Below are positions 17,773 to 24,360 of a DNA stretch of 64,000 bases, one piece after another. The number at the start of each line of letters is the position of its first letter. Position 1 is the first letter of the stretch. Origin of the DNA: Amarobacillus sp046328225 (GTDB lineage: Bacteria; Chloroflexota; Dehalococcoidia; Tepidiformales; Tepidiformaceae); NCBI GenBank assembly GCA_046328225.1, contig JAXLWZ010000001.1, forward strand, positions 220,633 through 284,632, written 5' to 3'. The translations under genes were made by a program, and so were the position numbers. The notes beneath the pieces were generated by a model. The model was given only the letters and a program-made list of their open reading frames with translations. It was not told the origin of the DNA and searched no databases.

Positions 17773-18312
17773 ATGGGGAGCCGCGCGATGCGATGGGTGG
17801 CCGGCGTTTGCGTGCCGGTGGTGATGGTGCTGGCCATGGCCACGGCCCATGCGCGCGCCGAGGACCCCGTGCCGGTGCGCTCGAACGACCCGGGCATCAC
17901 GCTGGAGCCGCCGCGGGTGGTGCAGCGCGCGGTGCTGCCCTACCGGCTGGTGCTGCCACAGCTCGGCCGCGACGGGCTCGCGCCCATCGCCCAGGAGCGG
18001 TACGCGACCGGGGCATCGGTCACGCGCATCCCCGGCTCGGTGGGCATCGAAGTGGCCGTGAGCGGCCAGGACACCGGCCCCGTGCTCGTCCAGGTCGAGA
18101 TCTACAACGCCGCGAATGTGCGTGTGTTCGAACAGAAGTGGGATGGCACAGCCCTCGGCCCGGGGCAGCCTCGCACGCTGCGCGCGGCGTGGGATACGCG
18201 TGCCGCCAGCGCGGGGGCGTATGTCGTGCGCGTGGGCATCTTCGCCCCCGGCGCCGGCTGGGGCGTCCTCTACCACTGGAACAACGACGCCGCCCGTTTC
18301 GCCATCGAGTGA
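17773..18312 (+). CDS. Secreted protein with a C-terminal beta-sandwich domain
   Basis: 179 residues from the ATG at 17773 (in-frame GTG 17758 and ATG 17764 are alternatives; AGG lies 9 nt before 17773). A signal peptide covers about residues 1-28 (ending AHARA). The C-terminal 100 residues, with VQVEIYNAANVRVFEQKW, AGAYVVRVGIF and LYHWNNDAARFAI, resemble a small beta-sandwich module often attached to secreted carbohydrate-active enzymes; here it stands alone. Function unknown. Confidence 0.7.
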   Translation: MGSRAMRWVAGVCVPVVMVLAMATAHARAEDPVPVRSNDPGITLEPPRVVQRAVLPYRLVLPQLGRDGLAPIAQERYATGASVTRIPGSVGIEVAVSGQDTGPVLVQVEIYNAANVRVFEQKWDGTALGPGQPRTLRAAWDTRAASAGAYVVRVGIFAPGAGWGVLYHWNNDAARFAIE

Positions 18313-18358
18313 CATCGGCAGCGCGCCGCTGACGCCGGTTCCGCCGCATCCTGAACCC

Positions 18359-18721
18359 ATGGAAAGCGAAGGGACGCACGTCGTGTGGTGGGCGTTCGCT
18401 CTCGGAGGGTTCGCGGGCGGGGCGGCGAAGGTACTGCTCGATGGCGCGTTCATCCTTCCGCGGGTCGAACGGCTGCGCGCGACCGGTCAGACGGTGGTCG
18501 TGCCGGGCTCCATCGCCGCGCTCTTACTCGGTCCGGTGGCGGCGTTCGTGATGGCGGGCGCGGGCGCCGGCACCTTCGATTTCCAGGGCAGCTACGACGC
18601 GCGCGGCTTCTGGGGGCCGTTCATCGGCAGCATCCCGGCGGGCATGGGCGCCACCCTCGTGCTCGCGCAGGTAACGAAGGCGCACCTCGAACGCGCCGCG
18701 AACAGGCTTTTGGAGTGCTGA
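18359..18721 (+). CDS. Small polytopic membrane protein, function unknown
   Basis: 120 residues with three hydrophobic segments (about residues 8-28, 45-68, 80-102) and few charged residues between them. The ATG at 18359 has CATCCT exactly 6 nt upstream, a weak version of the -10 arrangement seen elsewhere. The last codons and the TGA stop read GTGCTGA, as in a TGCTGAG repeat unit. No family recognised. Confidence 0.6.
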   Translation: MESEGTHVVWWAFALGGFAGGAAKVLLDGAFILPRVERLRATGQTVVVPGSIAALLLGPVAAFVMAGAGAGTFDFQGSYDARGFWGPFIGSIPAGMGATLVLAQVTKAHLERAANRLLEC

Positions 18722-18723
18722 CG

Positions 18724-18832
18724 GAGTTCCCGGTTCCCGGTTCCCAGTTCCCAGGGGATCAACCCCGGCACAGTCAGGTTCGCGCCGGGGTTGTCCGGCC
18801 TCGAGCCTCGGGCCTCGAACCTCGAGCCCAGA
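18724..18832. repeat. Mixed heptad element: AGTTCCC left, GCCTCGA right
   Basis: AGTTCCC units 18724-18752, core 18753-18800 (GGGGATCAACCCC paired with CGGGGTTG), GCCTCGA units 18801-18832. Confidence 0.85.
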
Positions 18833-18846
18833 AAGGAGCAAACGAC

Positions 18847-18975
18847 ATGAACGCCACCCCCCGAATCCCTGCGCTGGAGCGCGACGAATGGCGCCGCCGC
18901 CTCGCCGCCGCCCGCAGCGACAGCGAACGCCTCCGCCTCCTCAAGCAGCTGGATGAGCGGCTCAGTCGCCGCTAG
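18847..18975 (+). CDS. 42-residue basic helical protein
   Basis: Starts at ATG 18847 with AAAGGAG at 18832-18838, a good ribosome-binding site. The sequence is highly charged and probably helical (ERDEWRRRLAAARS, LLKQLDERLSRR). The TAG stop is joined directly to an AGTTCCC array. No known family; the ribosome-binding site and high GC at third positions support it as a real gene. Confidence 0.6.
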   Translation: MNATPRIPALERDEWRRRLAAARSDSERLRLLKQLDERLSRR

Positions 18976-19103
18976 TTCCCAGTTCCCAGGGGATCAACCC
19001 CGGGCGGGGAGACCGCTCCCCCGGGGTTGCCCCAGCCTCGCGCCTCGAACCTCGAACCTCGAGCCCCCTTTTCTCCTTCCTCTTTTCTCTTTTCTCTCTC
19101 GCC
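18973..19103. repeat. Mixed heptad element: AGTTCCC left, GCCTCGA then CTTTTCT right
   Basis: Begins at the TAG stop codon. AGTTCCC units to 18989, core 18990-19034, GCCTCGA units 19035-19066, pyrimidine units 19067-19101. Confidence 0.88.
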
Positions 19104-19114
19104 GATGATCGGAC

Positions 19115-19549
19115 ATGCGGGTGATGAGCATCCTCGTCCTGGCGGTGGTGGTGGGGGGTGGGCTGGCCGCGTGGCGACAGTCGCGCGAGGCCGCGGCGTT
19201 GCCCGCACGAGCCGCCGCCATGGCTTCGCTCGCGTTCGAGCCCACGGGCGCGCTCATCGGGCCCGATGGCTCGGACACGCTTCTCGGGACCCTGCGCGCA
19301 CCAGCCGGCATCGACCGCGTCCGCCTGTCCGTGCTGGCCACTTCGAACCCGGGATGCCCGGTCAGCGCGTTCACCCTCACCCTCGCGCCCACCTCATCCA
19401 CGACCGGCGAAATCCATTTCGCACTCGCCCCCTCCGCCCCCAACGCCTGCGAAGGCGCCCGCATCGACTGGGGAATAGAGTTCCCAGTATCAGGTTCCCA
19501 GTTCCCAGGGGATCAACCCCGTGCGGGGAGCACGTCTCCCCCGGGGTAG
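19115..19549 (+). CDS. Membrane-anchored or secreted protein with a repeat-derived C-terminus
   Basis: 144 residues. An N-terminal hydrophobic segment (about residues 3-19) is followed by a small beta-rich domain with two Cys (GCPV and ACEG) that could form a disulfide. From about residue 120 the sequence (EFPVSGSQFPGDQP) is a translation of an AGTTCCC repeat element, so the original gene end has been replaced. No family recognised and no clear ribosome-binding site; ATG at 19124 is an alternative start. Confidence 0.55.
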   Translation: MRVMSILVLAVVVGGGLAAWRQSREAAALPARAAAMASLAFEPTGALIGPDGSDTLLGTLRAPAGIDRVRLSVLATSNPGCPVSAFTLTLAPTSSTTGEIHFALAPSAPNACEGARIDWGIEFPVSGSQFPGDQPRAGSTSPPG

Positions 19550-19626
19550 CCCCGGCCTCGCGCCTCGAACCTCGCGCCTCGAGCCCGCGTTCCTCATTCC
19601 TCATTCCTCATTCCTCATTCCTCTCC
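19481..19626. repeat. Mixed heptad element: AGTTCCC left, GCCTCGA then TCATTCC right
   Basis: AGTTCCC units 19481-19508 inside the preceding reading frame, core 19509-19553, GCCTCGA units 19554-19585, TCATTCC units 19590-19622. Confidence 0.88.
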
Positions 19627-19628
19627 CT

Positions 19629-19634
19629 TAGGAT
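19629..19634 (+). promoter_or_regulatory. -10 hexamer TAGGAT, leaderless arrangement
   Basis: TAGGAT ends exactly 6 nt before the aquaporin ATG at 19641. Confidence 0.5.
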
Positions 19635-19640
19635 TGGCGA

Positions 19641-20357
19641 ATGCGACTCCGCCCCGCCCCCGCGCTGGCGCCGTACCTGGCCGAGGGGCTGGGGACGTTC
19701 GCGCTCGTGTTCGCCGGTCCCGGCGCGGTGGCGGTGAACGCGGCGAGCGGCGGAGCCGTTACGGGCGTCGGCATTGGCATGTCGTTCGGGCTCATCGTGA
19801 TGGCGATGATCTTCGCGCTCGGCCACGTCTCCGGGTGCCACATCAACCCCGCGGTCACGATTGCGATGCGCGCGCTGGGACGTATCGGCAGCCGCCGGGC
19901 GGCGGGCTATGTGGCCGCACAGCTCGCGGGCGCGGTGATCGCCGGGTTCGCGATCGTGGTCATCGCCGGCTCAGCCGGTGATGCCGGGGCCTCGGCGCCG
20001 CGACTCGGGGGCACGGATGCCGCGCTCTGGTCCGAGGTCATCCTCACCTTCCTGCTGATGTTCGTCATCCTCTCGGTCGCGACCGACAGCCGCGCGCAGG
20101 GGAGCTTCGCCGCCATTGCCATCGGCGGGTACGTCGGGTTCGCGGCCACGGGCTGGGGCCCGGTCGCGAACGCGTCCATGAACCCGGCGCGGTCGTTCGG
20201 CCCGGCCGTCGCGGCGGGGGCGTGGGATGCGCACTGGGTGTACTGGGTGGGCCCCATCGCCGGGGCGCTGCTGGCGGCCGCGGCCTACGAACTGCTGCGC
20301 GAACCGCACTATCGCGAACCGCCGGCCCTCCCCGACGCGCCCGAGGCCGGCCCGTGA
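19641..20357 (+). CDS. Aquaporin / glycerol-channel family protein
   Basis: 238 residues, six membrane helices and two half-helices carrying the pore motifs HINPAVT (NPA near residue 69) and ASMNPARSFGPA (NPA near residue 180). The family conducts water, glycerol or neutral arsenite. Its TGA overlaps the GTG of an arsenate reductase gene by 4 nt, so the two are translationally coupled. This resembles the rhizobial aqpS-arsC arrangement, in which arsenite made by the reductase leaves through the channel. No ribosome-binding site; a leaderless transcript is likely. Confidence 0.88.
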   Translation: MRLRPAPALAPYLAEGLGTFALVFAGPGAVAVNAASGGAVTGVGIGMSFGLIVMAMIFALGHVSGCHINPAVTIAMRALGRIGSRRAAGYVAAQLAGAVIAGFAIVVIAGSAGDAGASAPRLGGTDAALWSEVILTFLLMFVILSVATDSRAQGSFAAIAIGGYVGFAATGWGPVANASMNPARSFGPAVAAGAWDAHWVYWVGPIAGALLAAAAYELLREPHYREPPALPDAPEAGP

Positions 20358-20758
20358 CCGCCCCGCGCGTGCCTGAGGTGCTGTTTGTCTGCGTGCATGG
20401 GGCCGGCCGGGCGCGGATGGCGGCGGCGCTGCTCGCGCATGCCGCGGGCGGCCGCGTGCGCGTGCGAAGCGCCGGCGGCGAACCCCCCGAGGGCATCACA
20501 CCCGCGGCCGCGCAGGCGATGGCGGAAGTTGGCATCGACCTGGCCGCATTCGTCCCGGAGCCGTTCGGCGGAGGCGCGCCCGGGACGGCGGACTACGTCA
20601 TCACGATGGGCTGCGGCGACGCCTGCCCGGTCTTCCACGGCAAGCAGCAGCTCGACTGGGCGGTCGAAGACCCCACCAACCAGGACCTCGCCACCATCCG
20701 CCTCATCCGCGACCAGCTCCGCGAGCGCGTCGCGCAGCTCCTATTGGTTCTTCGGTAG
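20354..20758 (+). CDS. Arsenate reductase / low-molecular-weight phosphatase family
   Basis: 134 residues starting at GTG 20354. The phosphate loop is CVHGAGR (Cys-x5-Arg, about residues 12-18), where the usual arsenate reductase has HNAGR. The downstream MGCGDACPVF and QLDWAVEDP strongly match thioredoxin-linked ArsC proteins, with the two extra Cys for the disulfide relay. It would reduce arsenate to arsenite. Coupled to the aquaporin gene. The TAG stop is fused to an AGTTCCC array. Confidence 0.85.
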   Translation: MTAPRVPEVLFVCVHGAGRARMAAALLAHAAGGRVRVRSAGGEPPEGITPAAAQAMAEVGIDLAAFVPEPFGGGAPGTADYVITMGCGDACPVFHGKQQLDWAVEDPTNQDLATIRLIRDQLRERVAQLLLVLR

Positions 20759-20936
20759 TTCCCGGTTCCCAGTTCCCAGTTCCCAGGAAGTGCTGAGTGC
20801 TGGGTGCTGAGTGCTGAGCCGGCAACCCCGGGGGAAGCGGGCTCCCCGTGGGGTTGCCCCAGCCTCATGCCTCATGCCTCATTCCTCATGCCTCGTTCCT
20901 CCTTTCCTCCTTCCTCTTTTCTCTTTCCGCTCACAT
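20756..20936. repeat. Mixed heptad element: AGTTCCC, TGCTGAG left; TCATTCC, CTTTTCT right
   Basis: Begins at the arsC stop. AGTTCCC units to 20787, TGCTGAG units 20791-20818, core 20821-20860, TCATTCC/TCATGCC units 20864-20900, pyrimidine units 20902-20927. Confidence 0.88.
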
Positions 20937-20939
20937 CCC

Positions 20940-20945
20940 TACCCT
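20940..20945 (+). promoter_or_regulatory. -10 hexamer TACCCT, leaderless arrangement
   Basis: TACCCT ends exactly 6 nt before the fabI ATG at 20952. Confidence 0.45.
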
Positions 20946-20951
20946 CCGTCC

Positions 20952-21734
20952 ATGGCTACGTTGCAGGGCAAGACCGCTCTTATCTTCGGACTGGCGAACG
21001 ACCGGTCGATCGCGTGGGGCATTTCCCAGGCGCTCCACCGCGAAGGCGCCACCCTCGGCTTCTCCTACGCGGGGCCGGTCATCGAAAAGCGCATGCGGCC
21101 GCTCGCCGAAAGCCTCGGCGCGACCTTCATCGAACCCTGCGATGTGAGCAGCGACGCCGATATCGACCAGGTGATGGCGCGCGCGAAGGACACCTTCGGC
21201 ACCATCGACATCCTCATCCACTCGGTCGCCTTCGCCCGCCAGGAGGACCTCAAGGGCCGCTTCATCGATACGAGCCGCGAAGGCTTCCTCCTCGCCCACG
21301 AGATCTCGGCGTATTCGATGCTGGGCCTGGCGCGCGCGGCGCGACCGCTCATGCCGGATGGCGGCGCGATGCTCACGCTCACCTACTACGGCGCCGAAAA
21401 GGTCGTGCCCAAGTACAACGTCATGGGTGTGGCGAAGGCCTCGCTCGAGGCGACCGTGCGCTACCTGGCGGCCGACCTCGGGCCCGAAGGCATCCGCGTG
21501 AACGCGATCAGCGCCGGTCCCATTCGCACGCTGGCCGCGAGCGGCATCAGCGGCTTTCGCAGCTACCTGAAGACGTTCGCCGACAGCGCGCCGCTTCGCC
21601 GCAACATCACCATCGACGACGTCGGGGCCACGGCCGCCTTCCTCTGCGGCGATGGCGCGCGTTCGATCACGGGCGAAGTACTGTACGTGGACGCGGGCTA
21701 CAACATCATGGGCATGGAAACGCCCGAGGAGTGA
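20952..21734 (+). CDS. fabI: Enoyl-[acyl-carrier-protein] reductase FabI
   Basis: 260 residues, an atypical SDR that carries out the last reduction of each fatty-acid elongation round using NAD(P)H. The nucleotide loop is GLANDRSIAWG (13-23), and the FabI catalytic pair is Tyr155 and Lys162 (YNVMGVAK, Tyr-x6-Lys) with a second Tyr at 145/146. The substrate loop contains SGISGFRSYL. The start is the ATG at 20952; the reading frame upstream is repeat sequence. Confidence 0.94.
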   Translation: MATLQGKTALIFGLANDRSIAWGISQALHREGATLGFSYAGPVIEKRMRPLAESLGATFIEPCDVSSDADIDQVMARAKDTFGTIDILIHSVAFARQEDLKGRFIDTSREGFLLAHEISAYSMLGLARAARPLMPDGGAMLTLTYYGAEKVVPKYNVMGVAKASLEATVRYLAADLGPEGIRVNAISAGPIRTLAASGISGFRSYLKTFADSAPLRRNITIDDVGATAAFLCGDGARSITGEVLYVDAGYNIMGMETPEE

Positions 21735-21758
21735 CGCCGCGGGCGAGCGGTCCGGCGG

Positions 21759-23072
21759 CTACGGCGTGTGGCCGGCGGCGCCGCTCGCTTCCTTCGCGAG
21801 GGCGCGTTCGGCGAAGGGCCGGAGCATCTCCATCGGCGTGAGCGGCGCGCCCAGCGAGCTGCAGACGCCGCGGAGCAACCCCACCACCCGCCCGAGCAGC
21901 ACGAGGTCGCCGGGGAAGGCGCGCACCGGGTTGCGGGCGAGCGCGTTGTCCTGCCGCCGCCCCGGAAAGAGGCCACCGCCTGGGCTGCCCGGCGCGCGTG
22001 GGCCGAAGAAGACCTGCATCAGCGCCATCACCTCGTCCGGGTCGGAGCTGGCCGTCTTCACGCCGAGCTCCTCGAAGGCGGCGAGCACACCCACGAGGTC
22101 GCGCGAGGACGCTGCCATCACCAGCCGCGCGAACGCCAGCCGCGGCGCGTCCGGCAGCTCCTTGGTCAGCCCGAAATCGAGCAGGCCCACGCCGCCCCCG
22201 GGCAGGAGGAGGATGTTGCCGGGGTGCGGGTCGGCCTGGAAGAGGCCATCGACCATGATCTGGTGGCCGTAGGCATCGGCGATGGTCTGGGCGATGGCCG
22301 GGCCGTCGATGTCTTCCGGGTGCTTGCCCGCTTCCAGCAGCCGCCGCCCTTCGACGTACTCCGTGACCACGACGCGGCGCGCGACCATCTCGTCGATGAC
22401 GCGCGGCACGGTGATGTGGGGGATGTGGGCGAGGTTCGCGCGCACGCGGCGCGTCATCTCCGCCTCGCGCACGAAGTCCACCTCCAGCGGCACCTGGCGG
22501 CCGACTTCGTTCACGACGGCGCGAAAGTCGAATCGCGGCTCGCGCCGGGCGACGATGCCGACGATGGTGCGAAGGTTCCGGATGTCGAGCTTCACGAGGC
22601 CGCCGACCTCGGGGTACTGGACTTTCACCACCACTTCGCGGCCATCGTGCAGCAGCGCGCGATGAGCCTGCGCGAGCGATGCCGCGCCGATGGGGGTGTC
22701 ATCGAAGCGCGCGAAGAGTTCGTCGACGGGGCGCTGGAGTTCGGCCTCGATGGTGTCGCGCACGGCGGCCGCGGGGCGCGCGGGCACGCGGTCCTGCAGG
22801 CGGCTGAGCGAACGCGTGTAGGCGGGCGGCACGACATCCGCGCGCGTGCCGATGAACTGCCCGGCCTTGATGTAGAGCCCCTTGAGGTCGACGGCCATGT
22901 GGTAGAGCCGGTCGGCCTCGGATTCGTGGCGGGCGTTCCAGGCGGCCTCGGCCGCTTCCGGCGAAAGGTTCCGCGTCTTGCGCTGGGTGCGCTTGTAGCC
23001 GAAATAGATGCGCGCGCCCGTCCGCGCCACGCGCGCCGATCGCCGCACCCGCCGGAAATGTTCGAAGGCCAT
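21759..23072 (-). CDS. ABC1/UbiB-family atypical kinase
   Basis: 437 residues of the ABC1 (ADCK/UbiB/AarF) family, ATPases or kinases linked to quinone or isoprenoid lipid metabolism. Visible features: the KxGQ motif (KAGQFIGTRADVVPPAY, Lys near 69), the Ala-rich loop IGAASLAQAH in place of a glycine loop, VVVKVQYP with the ATP lysine, and DPHPGNI and LLDFGLTK catalytic segments. No quinone-synthesis gene is adjacent. It converges with fabI (24 nt between stop codons). CATGCT lies 6 nt before the ATG. Confidence 0.88.
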   Translation of the reverse strand: MAFEHFRRVRRSARVARTGARIYFGYKRTQRKTRNLSPEAAEAAWNARHESEADRLYHMAVDLKGLYIKAGQFIGTRADVVPPAYTRSLSRLQDRVPARPAAAVRDTIEAELQRPVDELFARFDDTPIGAASLAQAHRALLHDGREVVVKVQYPEVGGLVKLDIRNLRTIVGIVARREPRFDFRAVVNEVGRQVPLEVDFVREAEMTRRVRANLAHIPHITVPRVIDEMVARRVVVTEYVEGRRLLEAGKHPEDIDGPAIAQTIADAYGHQIMVDGLFQADPHPGNILLLPGGGVGLLDFGLTKELPDAPRLAFARLVMAASSRDLVGVLAAFEELGVKTASSDPDEVMALMQVFFGPRAPGSPGGGLFPGRRQDNALARNPVRAFPGDLVLLGRVVGLLRGVCSSLGAPLTPMEMLRPFAERALAKEASGAAGHTP

Positions 23073-23094
23073 CCGCGAAGCATGGGGGAGGAGC

Positions 23095-23246
23095 GAGGAA
23101 TGAGGAATGAGGAATGAGGAATGAGGTTCGAGGCTCGAGGCTCGAGCGGGACAACCCCGGGGGAGTCTGGCTCGCGGCGGGGTTGCCGACTCAGCACTCA
23201 GGACTCAGCACTCAGCACTTCCTGGGAACTGGGAACCGGGAACTAA
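23095..23246. repeat. Mixed heptad element: GGAATGA, TCGAGGC left; CTCAGCA, GGGAACT right
   Basis: GGAATGA units 23097-23125, TCGAGGC units 23126-23147, core 23148-23187, CTCAGCA units 23188-23219, GGGAACT units 23222-23245. The outer edge runs directly into the promoter of the next gene. Confidence 0.88.
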
Positions 23247-23250
23247 ATAC

Positions 23251-23256
23251 TATACT
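23251..23256 (+). promoter_or_regulatory. -10 hexamer TATACT, leaderless arrangement
   Basis: TATACT ends exactly 6 nt before the ATG at 23263. The -35 region would fall within a GGGAACT array and shows no consensus. Confidence 0.55.
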
Positions 23257-23262
23257 GGTCGC

Positions 23263-23766
23263 ATGTCCACTTCTGGTCTGATCGACCGCCTTGCCGGCAC
23301 GCCCCGCACGCTCGCCATCCTCGCCGTGGAAGCGACGGAGGAGGCGATGGATACCGCGCTTGCGGGCGGCTGGTCGCCGCGCACGGTGATCGCGCACTTC
23401 CGCGATGATGAGTACCTGTGTATGCGCGCGGCGCTCGAACGGATGCTCGCCGAGGACGACCCCGAGGTGCGCTTCATCGAGGGCGAGGACTGGGAACCGG
23501 GCCGCAACCGCACGCGCGACCGTCGCGACCAGCTCCTCGCGGACTTCGCCCTCCAGCGGCAGGCGAGCATCTCCATCCTGCGCATGCTCCGGCCCGAGGA
23601 TTGGCGGCGAGTGGGCCACATGCCGGGGATGCCGCCGTTCACGGTGGAGTCGTTCGTGCGCGGCTGGGTCCGGCACGACGACGAGCACATCGCGCAGCTG
23701 GAAGCGGCGCTGGGCACGACGCTCGACGAGGTCCTCGAACGGCGCAGCCGCATCCCCGTGGAATAG
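23263..23766 (+). CDS. DinB-like four-helix-bundle protein
   Basis: 167 residues of the DinB/YfiT superfamily, metal-binding helical proteins often acting as thiol-dependent transferases or with unknown roles. Candidate metal ligands are His in VIAHFRDDE (about residue 45) and the two His of VRHDDEHIAQLE (about 139 and 143). No partner gene gives a substrate. It converges with the acetyltransferase gene, only 3 nt apart. Confidence 0.75.
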   Translation: MSTSGLIDRLAGTPRTLAILAVEATEEAMDTALAGGWSPRTVIAHFRDDEYLCMRAALERMLAEDDPEVRFIEGEDWEPGRNRTRDRRDQLLADFALQRQASISILRMLRPEDWRRVGHMPGMPPFTVESFVRGWVRHDDEHIAQLEAALGTTLDEVLERRSRIPVE

Positions 23767-23769
23767 GCG

Positions 23770-24291
23770 CTACCCCGGGCCGGGAAGCACCAGCTCCATG
23801 GTGGTCGAATCGAGCCAGCGGCCGACCTTGAAGCCCACCTGGTGGAGGGTGCCAGCGGGCACGAAACCGAAACCCCGGTGCAGCTCGATGCTCGCGACGT
23901 TCGAGGATTCGATGATGGCGAGCACGCTGCGGATGCCGTGTTCGCGCGCGGCCGCCAGCACCGGCGCGAGCAGCGCGCGCCCCGCGCCCATGCGGTGCAC
24001 CACCGGGTCGACGTAGATCGTGTCCTCGCGGGTGAAACGGTAGCCCGACTTCTGGCGATACCAGGAGAGATAGCTAAAGCCCACGACCTCGCCCGCGCGG
24101 ATGGCGACGAAGACCGGCGTGGTGGCATCGGTGACGTGCTCGTTCCACCAGAGTTCGCGGCGCGAGAACGGCCACGGCGCTTCGTCCCAGGTGGCCGTGC
24201 CCGTGAGAATCGCGTCGTTGTAGATGCGATGGATGCCGGGCAGGTCGGCTTCGCGCGCGGGGCGAACCTCGAAGTTCGTGGAGAGGCCCAT
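23770..24291 (-). CDS. GNAT N-acetyltransferase, phosphinothricin acetyltransferase-like
   Basis: 173 residues with the GNAT fold. It starts VRPAREADLPGIHRIYND, has the acetyl-CoA loop VVHRMGAGRALLAPV (Q/RxxGxG/A type, about residue 99) and ESSNVASIELHRGFGF near the C-terminus, as in the PAT/YncA branch. Such enzymes acetylate amino-acid-like toxins (phosphinothricin, methionine sulfoximine) or small amines; the actual substrate is unknown. The ATG at 24291 has TAGGCT 7 nt upstream. Confidence 0.85.
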   Translation of the reverse strand: MGLSTNFEVRPAREADLPGIHRIYNDAILTGTATWDEAPWPFSRRELWWNEHVTDATTPVFVAIRAGEVVGFSYLSWYRQKSGYRFTREDTIYVDPVVHRMGAGRALLAPVLAAAREHGIRSVLAIIESSNVASIELHRGFGFVPAGTLHQVGFKVGRWLDSTTMELVLPGPG

Positions 24292-24298
24292 GACCGCG

Positions 24299-24304
24299 AG
24301 CCTA
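24299..24304 (-). promoter_or_regulatory. -10 hexamer TAGGCT, leaderless arrangement
   Basis: Minus-strand TAGGCT ends 7 nt before the acetyltransferase ATG. Confidence 0.4.
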
Positions 24305-24360
24305 CCGCGCACGCGTTTCGAGGGTGTTACGGGCGGCGAACCGTCCGCATGGCCACGGCC

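Noticed and set aside
20811..20951. N-terminal extension of FabI (and similar ones for LysA, SDR, SMP-30 and the CCA enzyme)
   Set aside because: The extra residues translate repeat arrays and lie upstream of the conserved starts.
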